Part shown: piece by piece, positions 29,201 through 37,762 of the stretch
Numbering within the stretch: position 1 is the stretch's first letter
Layout: the number at the start of each line of letters is the position of its first letter
DNA from: Streptomyces buecherae
GTDB taxonomy: Bacteria > Actinomycetota > Actinomycetes > Streptomycetales > Streptomycetaceae
Length of the DNA stretch: 64,000 nucleotides
Reading direction: 5' to 3'
NCBI RefSeq assembly: GCF_014295035.1
Contig: NZ_CP060404.1
Location: forward strand, 5,992,501-6,056,500
Made by a program: the position numbers and the translations under genes
Notes under the pieces: generated by a model
Seen by the model: only the letters and a program-made list of their open reading frames with translations
The model's database searches: none
Told to the model about the DNA's origin: nothing

Positions 29201-30022
29201 CAGGTCCGCGTACCAGTCGTAGAAGGAGAGCATCGGCGCGCCGATCAGCGCGTGGAAGCGCGCCCCGACCGCGTGCGAGGCCATCGACATGGCGGGGATG
29301 GGCGAGAAGCCGGCGATCCGGTCCGGGCCGTGCGCGCGCAGCGTGTGCAGGTGGGCCGCGGCGGCGATCTCCAGGGCCTCGTCCCAACCGACGCGCACCA
29401 GGCCGCCCTTGCCGCGCGCCGACTGGTAGCGGCGGCGCTTGTCGGGGTCGGTGGTGATCTCGGCCCAGGCGGCCACCGGGTCGCCGAGCCGCTGCCGGGC
29501 CTCCCGGTACAGCTCGACCAGCACCCCGCGCGCGTGCGGGTAGCGGACCCGGGTCGGCGAGTAGGTGTACCAGGAGAAGGAGGCGCCGCGCGGGCAGCCA
29601 CGCGGCTCGTACTCGGGCCGGTCGGGGCCGGTCGTCGGGTAGTCGGTCGCCTGCGTCTCCCAGGTGATCAACCCGTCCTTGACGTAGACCTTCCAGGAGC
29701 ACGAGCCCGTGCAGTTGACCCCGTGCGTGGAGCGCACCACCTTGTCGTGCGCCCAACGGTCCCGGTACGGGGCGTCGTTGACGCTCTGGTCCGTACGGAA
29801 GACCGCGCGGGAGTCGGGGCTGACCGGCGCCTTGTTCAGCATCTTCCCCATGGCCAGCAGGGCGCGCTCGGCGGCGTCAGCCGAACGCCCCACGCGCAGC
29901 CCGAACGTGTTCGAGGCCACCACGGGCCCCCTCTCAGCCGCTTGCCGATTGCTCAGCGCAGCGTGGACCAGCGCACGGAGCGTGCGGAAGCGGTCACTGC
30001 GGTTCTTGACGCGACCGCTCAT
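26249..30022 (-). CDS. narG: Respiratory nitrate reductase alpha subunit NarG
   Basis: A 1257-residue molybdopterin subunit that reduces nitrate to nitrite at the cytoplasmic face. The FS0 cluster ligands His100, Cys104, Cys108 and Cys143 appear in THGVNCTGSC and RGCPRGAS. The Mo-ligand Asp is in the WYADLPIASPQ segment. Length matches NarG (about 1230-1260). I start at ATG 30022 because it gives this length; its ribosome site is weak and the start is uncertain. No twin-Arg signal is seen. An AT-rich patch (30023-30060) precedes it, at the end of the upstream gene. Confidence 0.95.
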   Translation of the reverse strand: MSGRVKNRSDRFRTLRALVHAALSNRQAAERGPVVASNTFGLRVGRSADAAERALLAMGKMLNKAPVSPDSRAVFRTDQSVNDAPYRDRWAHDKVVRSTHGVNCTGSCSWKVYVKDGLITWETQATDYPTTGPDRPEYEPRGCPRGASFSWYTYSPTRVRYPHARGVLVELYREARQRLGDPVAAWAEITTDPDKRRRYQSARGKGGLVRVGWDEALEIAAAAHLHTLRAHGPDRIAGFSPIPAMSMASHAVGARFHALIGAPMLSFYDWYADLPIASPQVFGDQTDVPESGDWWDAAYLMLWGSNVPVTRTPDAHFMTEARYRGQKVVVVSPDYADATKFADEWLHPHPGTDGALAMAMGHVILTEFFVQRQVPYFLDYGKRFTDLPFLVELTPHGADGHTPGSFLTAADLGLDEGDGPGTGRYKPVLVDAVTDQVVVPNGTLGERWGKGGEGRWNLDLGEVDPLLTFHRADGDGPSARVVLPRFDAEDAGSLSRAVPVRRIGDRLVTTVFDLLLARYGVRRAGLSGQWPTGYEDASVPCTPAWQETITSVPARAAIRTAREFARTAEQTRGRSMIVMGAGTNHWFHSDTIYRSFLSLLLLTGCQGRNGGGWAHYVGQEKVRPYAGWQQLATAADWARPSRQMAGTPYWYVHTDQWRYENAPADALASPAGQGLFAGRHTADLVAESARRGWMPSYPTFAGNPLDLGAAARASGRAPADWAADEIAAGRLGFACQDPDAPENWPRVLTVWRANLIGSSAKGNEYFLRHLLGAADNADADEVPQGARPKEVRWRAEAPRGKLDLLLALDFRMTSTTLFADLVLPAATWYEKHDLSSTDMHPYVHAFSPAINPPWQARTDFDIFHGLARKLSELARGRLEVAYDLVPTALQHDTPGEAPPPGETLPQFALVERDYTTIGDKMAAFGPLAERDGIVVKGITVRPEPEARWLAQRCGTATEGPAAGRPLLDTDVKMCEAILALSGTTNGRLAAEGFTALAERVGADSGLAELAASVAERRIVFSDTQARPVQVGASFEWSGKEGAERRYAPFTINTEHAKPWHTLTGRQHFYLDHAWMAEFGEQLPMFRPPLNMAALGERPRKGGGRERSVTVRYLTPHSKWSIHSEYQENLLMQTLARGGPVIWMSPQDAEAIAVADNDWIEAVNANGVVVARAIVSHRMPAGTVFMYHVQERLVNVPRSQATGRRGGVHNALTRLLIKPTHLIGGYGQLSFAPNYYGPTGNQRDAVTVIRRRSQEVDY

Positions 30023-30039
30023 CGAGCTTTGCTTGCCTT

Positions 30040-31086
30040 TTAAAACTGATTTTGGCCGGAACCCGGCGAGTTCGTTGGCGCGGACGGTGTACGACGCGTG
30101 AATCTCAGGGGGAGGCCCGCCATGGCCAGGGCGACCAACAGCCACGCGCCACCCGCCACCCAGGTCACACCGCCGCCCACCGCGCGCAGCGCGGCCACCC
30201 CGGACACCTCGGCCAGCGCGCGGCTGGCCACGGCGTACATGCCCAGCGGGAAGACGACGCACCACTGGGTGGGCTCGTAGCGCACGGGCACCCGATGCCG
30301 CCAGTGCCGCCAGTACCCGGCCGCGACCAGCACCGGAAGCAACAGCGTCGCCCAGCCCCACAGCACGAGCAGCGCCCCGACCAGCACCCGGCGCGGCCCG
30401 GCCGCCCAACCGAGCCCGACCACCTGCGCGCCCGCCAACACGCTGATCGCACAGGCACCCATAGCCACCCAGTACGCGGGCGTCAGGGCCGACGGCGGTA
30501 CGGGATACCGGCGCAACCGCCAGCCGACGGCGCCGAGCACCGCCCCGTACAACGCGAGGCCGGCCACCCAACAGCCGAACAACACGCCCCGGACCCACGG
30601 CCCGTGCCCCAGCGCGGTACCGGCCACCACGACGGACTGGAGCCCGACGGCGCACAGGAACCAGGTGCCGTCGGCGGCCCGCGCGGCATGCGGCGAGCGA
30701 CGCAGCGTGCGCGCCGCCCGCGCCGCGACACACCCCCAGACCACGGCCGCCACCAGGCACAACGCGAGCGCGACGGCCCGCGCGCCCGCGCCGGCCAGCC
30801 GCGCCGCGAGCACCTCGGAGCCGGCCACGAAGGTGAAGAAGCCGAACACCCTGGCCGGCGCGTCCGCGTCCGCCGCGAGCTGCGCGCGGTACGCGAGCAG
30901 CCGCCAGACAAGGGCCGCCGTCAGCAGGGCGAACCCCGCCAGGCCGAGCCCGAGCAGCGGCCACGAAAGGCGCCGCGCGCCGCTGGTCGCCACGGCGCGC
31001 GAGACGATCCCCGTGGCCATCACCGGCGCGAAACAGGCCGGCGCCAACCCGCGCACCCGCCCACTGACCCCCTGCGTCCCTGTCAT
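30040..31086 (-). CDS. TDT/SLAC1-TehA-family membrane protein
   Basis: A 348-residue protein with about ten hydrophobic helices, starting LAPACFAPVMATGIVSRAVA, which is the conserved first helix of the TDT (tellurite-resistance/dicarboxylate transporter) superfamily. TDT includes the anion channel SLAC1 and TehA. It ends 17 bases before narG on the same strand, so it is probably cotranscribed. Because no narK transporter is present, it could move nitrate or nitrite (inference). ATG 31086 was chosen over an upstream open frame that is Gly-rich noise. Confidence 0.85.
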   Translation of the reverse strand: MTGTQGVSGRVRGLAPACFAPVMATGIVSRAVATSGARRLSWPLLGLGLAGFALLTAALVWRLLAYRAQLAADADAPARVFGFFTFVAGSEVLAARLAGAGARAVALALCLVAAVVWGCVAARAARTLRRSPHAARAADGTWFLCAVGLQSVVVAGTALGHGPWVRGVLFGCWVAGLALYGAVLGAVGWRLRRYPVPPSALTPAYWVAMGACAISVLAGAQVVGLGWAAGPRRVLVGALLVLWGWATLLLPVLVAAGYWRHWRHRVPVRYEPTQWCVVFPLGMYAVASRALAEVSGVAALRAVGGGVTWVAGGAWLLVALAMAGLPLRFTRRTPSAPTNSPGSGQNQF

Positions 31087-31684
31087 GCCCGGCAGCGTCC
31101 CACCACCCCCGCACACCCCCACCCCACCGACCGCCCCGCGCCCCCCGCGCCCCATGAGAAACCGGCCACCCGGGAGGGGCCCCACGCGCCCCTCGGACAT
31201 GGCCGACGCTTTACCGCCACGTGGGCAACGCTATTCCCGGGCCCGGGAGTTGGGCCCGCGTGTCGCCGCCGCCGCGCCCTCGGCGAACCGGACGACCGGC
31301 GCACGCGGGCGCGCACGGCCCGCCCCTGGCGGTCGGCTCGCGGTCTCCTGGGCGGGCCTGGTGTGGGCGGTTGGGGGCGCGTTGCCCGCGTTCGGCGGAG
31401 GGTCCGGCATCCGCTGCGTCACCGGCGCCGGGCGGCCTCGGTGCGGGCGTGCGCCCCCTGCTTCCGGGGGGCTGGATGTGGGCTGGTGTGGAGGTGGGGC
31501 GGGTGGCAGCCGGAGAGCGCTGGCGGCGCGGGCCGGTGGTGGGGTGGCGCGTCGCGGCGGGGAGGCGCCGGGCCCGGCCACGGACGGGAGCCGGGCCTGC
31601 TAGCTTCTACATCGTTGTAGATGGACCCATGGCGTCGCCGAGGGCGCCTCTGGCCGCCGCCGATGACACGAGGAGAAGTTACCG
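31087..31684. other. Divergent intergenic region, nar operon / terB
   Basis: About 600 bases of GC-saturated sequence without a supportable gene. It should hold the promoter of the TDT-narGHJI operon on the minus strand and, near its right end, a palindrome upstream of the TerB gene. Confidence 0.6.
31606..31621. promoter_or_regulatory. TCTACA-n4-TGTAGA operator-like palindrome
   Basis: A perfect 6-bp inverted repeat, TCTACA TCGT TGTAGA, 64 bases before the TerB gene. It is AT-rich within a GC-saturated stretch. The TACA...TGTA core is reminiscent of BlaI/CopY-type winged-helix operators, but no such regulator is next to it. Confidence 0.5.
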
Positions 31685-32140
31685 ATGGCCCTGTGGGACA
31701 AACTCAAGGAGTCCGCGTCGTCGATGCAGACCCAGTTGATGGCGAAGAAGAACGACCTCAAGAGCGGCGCGTTCCGGGACGCCAGCATGGCCATGTGTGC
31801 CCTGGTCTCCGCCGCCGACGGGTCGGTCGACCCCTCCGAGCGACAGCGCGTCGCCTCGCTGATCGCCACCAACGACGTGCTCCAGAACTTCCCCGCCGAC
31901 GATCTGCAGCGCCGCTTCAACGAGTACCTCGACAAGCTGGCCGCCGACTTCGAGTTCGGCAAGGTGTCCCTGATCCAGGACATCGGCAAGGTCAAGAAGA
32001 AGCCGGTCGAGGCGCGTGCCGTCATCCAGATCGGCATCGTCATCGGCGGCGCGGACGGCGACTTCGACCTGACCGAGCAGGCCGTCGTCCGCGAGGTCTG
32101 CTACGCGCTCGACATCGCGCCCGGCGAGTTCGACCTCTAG
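31685..32140 (+). CDS. TerB-family tellurite resistance/stress protein
   Basis: A 151-residue TerB-domain protein. It has the helical metal-binding core with acidic turns SAADGSVDPSER and GGADGDFDLTEQ typical of TerB, and a basic N-terminal helix. TerB-like proteins are cytoplasmic or membrane-associated and linked to tellurite resistance and, in streptomycetes, calcium-related development and stress. An AGGAGAAG ribosome site precedes ATG 31685. No TerD or TerC gene lies nearby, so it acts as a singleton. Confidence 0.92.
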   Translation: MALWDKLKESASSMQTQLMAKKNDLKSGAFRDASMAMCALVSAADGSVDPSERQRVASLIATNDVLQNFPADDLQRRFNEYLDKLAADFEFGKVSLIQDIGKVKKKPVEARAVIQIGIVIGGADGDFDLTEQAVVREVCYALDIAPGEFDL

Positions 32141-32232
32141 AGCCGAGCCGGCGGCCTCTGAGCGCGTTCGTGCGCTGAGAAGCCAGGCGCGCCGAGCGCT
32201 GAGACGGCAGGCGCGTACGAGCGGTGAGACGC

Positions 32233-32272
32233 CGGCGGTGGGGAAGCGGGTCAGCCCGCCTCCCCACCGCCG
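32233..32272. terminator. Bidirectional terminator between terB and snapalysin genes
   Basis: A 12-bp perfect stem (32233-32244 with 32261-32272) with a further inner stem, between convergent genes and followed by a pyrimidine-rich stretch. Confidence 0.8.
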
Positions 32273-32466
32273 TCGTCCTTCCCCCAGGAAAGCCCGGGCG
32301 CGCGCGGGCGCGCCCGGACGGTTGGGTGTTCGGCCGCGCGCGGCCCGTGTGCCCCCGCCGAGGCCGGGCCGGCGTGCGGGCCGTGGTGGTCCGGCGGGGT
32401 CGCTCGCTCCGTACGACCCCGCCGGGTCACCGAGGGCCGCCCGGAGGGCGGCCCGCCCGCGCGGAC

Positions 32467-33042
32467 CTAGTAGACGGTCAGCGCGAACTTCGGGGCCACG
32501 TCCCGCGCGTACACCTTGGCGCCGGCGAACTTCCGCTCCACCGAAGCCTTCTCCTGCGCGTTCGGGTACTGGTTGGTGCAGGACGTGCCGGCCGACGCGC
32601 CGGACATCAGGCTGGAGCACGGGCCCGGCTTCACGTCGGGCAGGCCGAGTATGTGGCCCAGCTCGTGCGAGGCGATGCGGACGGTGTTGTGGCCCTGGTT
32701 CACGGCCTGACGTCCCATCCACACCCGACCGTTGCCCAGCGAGGTGGGTTGGGCCCGTGGCCAGCCGTTGTCGGCGACGACGATGATGTTGGCGCGCTGC
32801 CCCGGCTGGACCGGCTTGAGCTGGACGTTCTTCACACTCTCGTTCCAGGCCGCGGCACCCTGGGTCACCGCGTCCTTGAACTCGGCGGCACCGCTGGAGT
32901 CGTACGTGACCACCCGGGCCGCGGCCTGCGCGCCGCGCTCGTCGGCCTGGCCGGTCGCGGACGCGACCTGCACGCCCGAGCCGAACAGCAGGCCCGTCGT
33001 GCAGAGCGCGAGCGATGCTCTCAGGATCTTCCGGGAATTCAT
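32467..33042 (-). CDS. Snapalysin-type secreted zinc metalloprotease (M7)
   Basis: A 191-residue small neutral protease. A signal peptide ends near residue 29, and the zinc site is SHELGHILGLPD with His126, Glu127, His130 and Asp136 (HExxHxxGxxD, the snapalysin signature). Conserved Cys pair PGPCSSLMSG...TSCTNQYP follows. Start ATG 33042 has GGAG 6 bases upstream; an in-frame ATG at 33048 overlaps that site. Snapalysins usually sit beside a divergent LysR activator, but none is here. Its upstream region carries a LysR-like dyad. Confidence 0.95.
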   Translation of the reverse strand: MNSRKILRASLALCTTGLLFGSGVQVASATGQADERGAQAAARVVTYDSSGAAEFKDAVTQGAAAWNESVKNVQLKPVQPGQRANIIVVADNGWPRAQPTSLGNGRVWMGRQAVNQGHNTVRIASHELGHILGLPDVKPGPCSSLMSGASAGTSCTNQYPNAQEKASVERKFAGAKVYARDVAPKFALTVY

Positions 33043-33408
33043 ACACATCTCCACTCGATGGATGGGACTCGACGGCGCCGCGAGCCGGCACGGCCAGGGG
33101 GGAGCCGACCGGTGAGCGGGTCGCTCGGGCGGTACGGGGAGACCGACCGTGGACCGGGTTCCGTAGGGGACCCGCCACGGGGGTCGTACGCCCCGCCATC
33201 GCGACCAGAACACGGGCGGACGCGGACCGTCGACGGCGAGCGCCGACGGTGCTCCGCCGCCCGGGGAGCCGGTGGATGTGGTGCTTCGTGAGGGCCGCCG
33301 TGTCCCGTGGGTGGGGGGTAGGGGGAGGGGCCGGGCGAGGCGATGGTGGCCCGGGGGTCACGGGTGGCAGCCGAATGCGACGGTACCGTTCCGCGTTGGC
33401 CGCGTGGA

Positions 33409-33428
33409 GATAGCAGTTATCTATAACA
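33409..33428 (-). promoter_or_regulatory. AT-rich dyad upstream of snapalysin
   Basis: On the minus strand this reads GTTATAGATAACTGCTATC, containing the palindrome GTTAT-AG-ATAAC. It is a conspicuous AT-rich island in the 420-base gene-free gap before the protease gene and could be an activator site or a -10 region. Confidence 0.4.
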
Positions 33429-33464
33429 CCGTGACGTGACGTGTCCGCTGGGCTTCTTCGCTGG

Positions 33465-34844
33465 TCAGGGGCTGTCTGGTGAGCCGAACGGGCCACCCGG
33501 CGCGACGTGCTCGCCCGCTTCCGCCGCCACCTCTGTTGCCGCCGGTTCCGCGTCCGTCCGGTCCGCCCGCGCCCCGTCCGGGCCCGCTCCGTCCGTGCCC
33601 GCCTCGTCCGGGTCCGCCCCGTCCGTCTCGGTGCCTACCGCGGCGGCGAACATGCCGGCCAGCGAGCGGTAGGCCGCGCGGTAGGTGCCGGGGGTCGTGC
33701 CGTTGTGGCGCTGGAAGTGGTGGCGGAGGTTGGCCGGGGTGCCGAGGCCGGTCTGCGTCGCGATCTGGCCGACCGGCAGGTCCGTACGCTCCAGCAGCCA
33801 CTGCGCCCGGCGGACCCGGGCGCGCAGCAGGCACTGGAGCGGGGAGAGGCCGGTGTCCGCGCGGAAGCGCCGGTTGAGGCTCCGTACGCTCATGCCGGCG
33901 TGGTCGGCGATCTCCGCGAGGGTCAGCGGGCGGTCGAGCCGTGCCGCCATCCACCGCGCGACGGCCTCCACCTCGCCGGTCCCCTCGCTGCCTTGGGCGC
34001 GCTGAGCATCTCGGGTCCCATGGGCCCCATAGGACCCGTCGGCCCCCTGACCCCCCTGCGCCTCGATGTCCGCCCCGTAAGCCTCCTTCGCCCCGTACGC
34101 CCCACGCCCGGCGGCCCCCTCCGGCGCGGTCCGCCCGCGCGGCCCGGTGGCCGGTGGCGATCCGACGGCCGGTGGCGGTCCGGCGGCCGGTGGCGGTCCG
34201 GCGGCAGGTGGCGGTCCGGCGGCCGGTGATGGATCGGCGGGGTGGGGCAGGGCCAGGAACAGGTGCCGGTCCGCCTCGACGGCCGCCTCCTCACCGTGGT
34301 CCAGCCCGATGACGTGCAGGCACAGCTCCTTGCCGCCGAACACCCCGGCGGAGGTGAGGAAGGGCCCGTCGGCCACGAACGACTCCTCGGGGGTGACGGT
34401 GACGCGGGGGTGGCGGCGGGCCAGTTCCGCGGCGTGCCGCCACGGCGTCGTGGCCCGGCGCCCGTCGAGCAGCCCGGTGGCCGCCAGCAGGAAGACCCCG
34501 GTGCCGATCGCGCCGACGTGGCCGCCACGGTCGGCGGCGGCCCGTACCGCCTCCACCACCGCGGCCGACGGCTCCGCCCGGAACCCCGCGTGCCCCGTGA
34601 CGATCACCGTCTCCGCGTCGGCCAGGCCGTCCAGCCCCCGGTCGACCGCGATCCGCACCGACCCCGGCCCCTCGGTCGCCACGCCGGCCGGGGCGCCGTC
34701 CGGGCTTTCGGACGCGGAGCACAACCGCAGGTCGTACGGCGCGTGCCGGTACGCGAGGGGGGAGGCGGAGCCGAAGACGATGCCGGCGGCGGTGACCTGG
34801 TGGGCGGGCACCCCGTCGAGGAGGAGCAGTGCGACCACGGGCAT
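33465..34844 (-). CDS. AraC-family regulator with DJ-1/PfpI domain and expanded linker
   Basis: A 459-residue GATase1-like AraC regulator. The N-terminal DJ-1/PfpI domain (about 1-195, VVALLLLDGVPAHQVTAAGIV) lacks an obvious nucleophile Cys. The C-terminal AraC HTH pair (about 320-400, LTLAEIADHAGMSVRSLNRRF) is intact. Between them lies a 100-residue low-complexity linker encoded partly by five tandem 18-bp repeats. It is divergent from the trypsin-like protease at 34987, its likeliest target, and is a paralogue of the regulator at 35958. Confidence 0.93.
   Translation of the reverse strand: MPVVALLLLDGVPAHQVTAAGIVFGSASPLAYRHAPYDLRLCSASESPDGAPAGVATEGPGSVRIAVDRGLDGLADAETVIVTGHAGFRAEPSAAVVEAVRAAADRGGHVGAIGTGVFLLAATGLLDGRRATTPWRHAAELARRHPRVTVTPEESFVADGPFLTSAGVFGGKELCLHVIGLDHGEEAAVEADRHLFLALPHPADPSPAAGPPPAAGPPPAAGPPPAVGSPPATGPRGRTAPEGAAGRGAYGAKEAYGADIEAQGGQGADGSYGAHGTRDAQRAQGSEGTGEVEAVARWMAARLDRPLTLAEIADHAGMSVRSLNRRFRADTGLSPLQCLLRARVRRAQWLLERTDLPVGQIATQTGLGTPANLRHHFQRHNGTTPGTYRAAYRSLAGMFAAAVGTETDGADPDEAGTDGAGPDGARADRTDAEPAATEVAAEAGEHVAPGGPFGSPDSP
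34151..34240. repeat. Five tandem 18-bp repeats inside the AraC linker
   Basis: Five consecutive 18-base units (consensus CCGGTGGCGGTCCGGCGG) encode PPPAAG-type hexapeptides in the linker of the AraC gene. Being a multiple of three, copy-number change would keep the frame and vary linker length. Confidence 0.9.
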
Positions 34845-34986
34845 GGCCAGAATTTAACCAGGGGTGGCACCAGCGTCGGTTCTTCGGCCCTTGTCGTCTC
34901 GCGGAGGATGAGGAACGCGCCGCGGAACAGGGGAAACACCCCACCGCCCGGGCGCTCCACCAGCCCGCACGCGAAGGGACTTCGTC

Positions 34987-35862
34987 ATGCCTCAGAACAC
35001 CCCGCCGAGCCCCACCCCCCAGCCGACCCGCCGCTCCCGGCGGGCGCGCCGGCTGCTGACCAGCGCCGCGCTGGTCGGCGCGGCCACCGCGCTGTGCGCG
35101 ACGACCGCCAGCACCAGCGCCCACGCCGTCATCAACGGCAAGAACTCCACCCAGGCGTACCCGTTCATGGCCTCGATCCCCATGGCCCTGGAGACGGGCG
35201 AGGGTGAGGGGAAGGACGTCGAGGGGGTGTGCGGAGCCGCGCTCGTCGCCCCGCAGTGGGTGGTCACCGCGGGACACTGCGCCCAGCAGCCGGGATCGGT
35301 GGGGGCGCACCCGGCGGGCACGGTGCGGATCGGCAGCGAGCACCGCACCTCCGGCGGCACGGTGCGCAAGATCGTCAAGAAGGTGGTGCACCCGGGCTAC
35401 GACGCGACCAGCCCCGTGCGCTCGCACCACGACATCGCCCTCCTCAAGCTGGACCGCCCCGTCACCCAGCAGCCCATCCGGATGGCCGACCGCGAGGCGC
35501 GGGTGGGCGCGCCCACCCGCGTGCTCGGTTTCGGCACCGTCGTGGACGAACTGGACTTCAAGGACTGGGTGTTCCCCGAGCGGCTCCAGGAGCTGAACAC
35601 CCGCCGCGCCCCCGCCTCAGCGTGCCAGGACATCGACGCCGCGACCGAGCTGTGCACCGCCAGCCGCGTCCCCGACGCCATGGCGTGTAAGGGCGACTCG
35701 GGCGGCCCGCAGATCCAGCGGGTGCACGGGCGCTGGCAGCTCGTCGGCACGACCTCCGGCGACGGCGACGCGGACCCGCACTGCGCGACCGGCCCGGGCG
35801 TGTACACCTCCGTGCCCGCGCACCGCGCGTGGCTGACCAAGGTGCTGGCCACCCACCGCTGA
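34987..35862 (+). CDS. Secreted trypsin-like serine protease (S1)
   Basis: A 291-residue exported chymotrypsin-fold protease. It has a long signal region (about 1-47, with RRSRRARR before the hydrophobic core). The mature start reads VINGKNSTQAYPFMAS, followed by His97 in TAGHC, Asp in SHHDIALLKL near residue 150 and Ser in KGDSGGP near residue 237. Cysteines pair as in the family. The residue six before the active Ser is Asp-Ala-Met-Ala-Cys, so trypsin-like Arg/Lys specificity is plausible but not proven. AraC/DJ-1 regulators flank it on both sides. Confidence 0.95.
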   Translation: MPQNTPPSPTPQPTRRSRRARRLLTSAALVGAATALCATTASTSAHAVINGKNSTQAYPFMASIPMALETGEGEGKDVEGVCGAALVAPQWVVTAGHCAQQPGSVGAHPAGTVRIGSEHRTSGGTVRKIVKKVVHPGYDATSPVRSHHDIALLKLDRPVTQQPIRMADREARVGAPTRVLGFGTVVDELDFKDWVFPERLQELNTRRAPASACQDIDAATELCTASRVPDAMACKGDSGGPQIQRVHGRWQLVGTTSGDGDADPHCATGPGVYTSVPAHRAWLTKVLATHR

Positions 35863-35957
35863 CGCGACGACGCGACCACGCGACCGTGCGACGACCGCTG
35901 ACCCGACGACCCGGCCCCGGCCGCGCGGCCAGCGCCGGCCGAGGCTAGGTTCGCGCC

Positions 35958-36935
35958 ATGTCAGTGGTCGCGCTGCTCGCGCTCGACGGGATGCCCGCAC
36001 ACCAGCTCAGCACGCCGGGCATGGTGCTGGGCGCCGCCCGCGACAGCTCGGGGGTCGGCTACGAGCTGCGCGTGTGCGCCCCCGCGCGCACCTTCACCAC
36101 CGGCGCCCCCGCCGCCATGACCGTCACCGCCCCCTGGGGCCTCGCGGGCCTCGCCGACGCCGCGGCCGTCATCGTGCCCGGCCGCGCGGACCCCCTCGGG
36201 GACCCGCCGGCGGAGGTGGTGGCCGCGCTGCGGGCGGCGGCCGAGCGGGGGAGCCGGCTCCTCGCGGTGGGCACGGGCACCTTCACCCTCGCGGCCACCG
36301 GCCTCCTCGACGGCCGCCGCGCCACCACCACCTGGCAGCACGCCGCCGAGCTGGCGGCGCGCCACCCCCGGGTGGTGGTGGACCCCGAGGGCGCCCCCGT
36401 GGCGGACGGCCCGTTCCTCACCGGCGCCGGCGTCCACGGCGGACTGGACCTGGTGTTGGCGCTCATCGAGCGGGACCACGGGCCCCGGGTCGTCGCCGCG
36501 ACCCTCCGCCACCTCCTGCGGCCCCTGCTCGCGGAGGCCAGTTCCGCGCAGGAGGAGATCGATCGGGGCATCGCCGCGACCGCGGGCCTGGAGCCGACCG
36601 TACGGTGGCTGGAGGCGAACCTGCACCGCCCGCTGACCCTCACCGACATCGCCGCCCACGCCCGGCTGAGCGTGCGCAGCCTCAACCGGCGCTTCCGGGA
36701 CCACACCGGGCACAGCCCCCTCCAGTACCTGCTGCACGCGAGGCTGGAGCGGGCCCGGCACCTGCTGGAGGACACGGACGAGCCCGTGGAGCGGGTCGCC
36801 GAACGCGCGGGGTTCAGCTCCCCCGAGAGCCTGCGCCGGCACTTCCGCCGCGCCACGGGCGCCGTGCCCCGCGCGTACCGCACGGCGTACCGGAAGGCGC
36901 GCCGTACCGCGAACCCCCGCCCCCACCAGCGCTAA
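35958..36935 (+). CDS. AraC-family regulator with DJ-1/PfpI domain
   Basis: A 325-residue GATase1-like AraC regulator: DJ-1/PfpI domain (about 1-190), then the double HTH (LTLTDIAAHARLSVRSLNRRF ... ERVAERAGFSSPESLRRHF). It parallels the gene at 33465 segment by segment but lacks the repeat-expanded linker. It follows the trypsin-like protease by 95 bases on the same strand. ATG 35958 starts directly with VVALLALDGMPAHQLS, the family N-terminus. Confidence 0.93.
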   Translation: MSVVALLALDGMPAHQLSTPGMVLGAARDSSGVGYELRVCAPARTFTTGAPAAMTVTAPWGLAGLADAAAVIVPGRADPLGDPPAEVVAALRAAAERGSRLLAVGTGTFTLAATGLLDGRRATTTWQHAAELAARHPRVVVDPEGAPVADGPFLTGAGVHGGLDLVLALIERDHGPRVVAATLRHLLRPLLAEASSAQEEIDRGIAATAGLEPTVRWLEANLHRPLTLTDIAAHARLSVRSLNRRFRDHTGHSPLQYLLHARLERARHLLEDTDEPVERVAERAGFSSPESLRRHFRRATGAVPRAYRTAYRKARRTANPRPHQR

Positions 36936-36976
36936 TTCCCGGGCGCCCGGCGCGCGTCGCCGCCTAACCTCCCCCC

Positions 36977-37744
36977 ATGCCGACGACCTCAGAACTCCAG
37001 CGCAGCTACTCCTTCCTGGCCACCTTCGCCCGCCGCCAGGCCGCCCGTACCGTCGAACTCCCGGGCGGGTTCGCCGTGTACGACGACGCGTTCGCGCACT
37101 CCCGCGCGGACAACCAGGTCTTCGTCGACGCGGCCGTCGACCCCGATGCGCTGCCCGCCATCGCGGACGAGGCGCTGCGCCACCTGCCGCACCGGATGAT
37201 CACCGTCCTGGACGACGCGACCGGCAGGGCCTGCGCCGAACCGCTGCTCCGGGCCGGGTACACGCACTCCCGCTACCTGGTCATGCTGCACACCGGCCCG
37301 GTGCCGCCCGCTGGCCGCGCGGAGGAGGTGGACCTCGACGCGCTGCGCGCCCCGCTCACCCGGCGCTGGCGGGGCTTCCTGCCGGACGCCGACGACGAGG
37401 TCGTACGCCACCTCGTGGAGCGCCGCGAGGCCCGCCGGCGCGGGGCCGACGTGGTGCGGTTCATCGGCGCCCGGACGCCGGAGGGGGAGGTCGCCTCCTG
37501 GGCCGACCTCTACCTGGACCCGGCCACGGCCCTGGCCCAGATCGAGGACCTGGTCACCTCGGAGGCCCACCTCCGACGCGGCCACGCCGACGCCGTCCTG
37601 GCCACGGCGCTGCACTGGGCCGCCGACGCCGACTGCGGCACCCGGTTCCTGATCGCGGACGCGGCGGACTGGCCGCGCGAGTGGTACGGGCGCCGCGGCT
37701 TCACCGACATCGGCCGCCTGCACTGCTTCGACCGCGACCGGTGA
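36977..37744 (+). CDS. GNAT-family N-acetyltransferase
   Basis: A 255-residue protein with a C-terminal GNAT fold: VASWADLYLDPATALAQIEDLVTS followed by LRRGHADAVLATAL, which is the acetyl-CoA-binding region, and a final DWPREWYGRRGFTDIGR segment. The substrate is not predictable. The N-terminal half (residues 1-120) is another, degenerate GNAT-like half. It lies 41 bases after the AraC regulator and is probably cotranscribed. A short coding-like scrap follows its stop in the same frame. Confidence 0.87.
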   Translation: MPTTSELQRSYSFLATFARRQAARTVELPGGFAVYDDAFAHSRADNQVFVDAAVDPDALPAIADEALRHLPHRMITVLDDATGRACAEPLLRAGYTHSRYLVMLHTGPVPPAGRAEEVDLDALRAPLTRRWRGFLPDADDEVVRHLVERREARRRGADVVRFIGARTPEGEVASWADLYLDPATALAQIEDLVTSEAHLRRGHADAVLATALHWAADADCGTRFLIADAADWPREWYGRRGFTDIGRLHCFDRDR

Positions 37745-37762
37745 GGGGGCGGGCCGGGGCGG

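Noticed and set aside
26249..31114. A 1621-codon frame extending narG upstream
   Set aside because: The upstream 364 codons overlap the TDT membrane protein in another frame and look like noise; NarG length fits a start at 30022.
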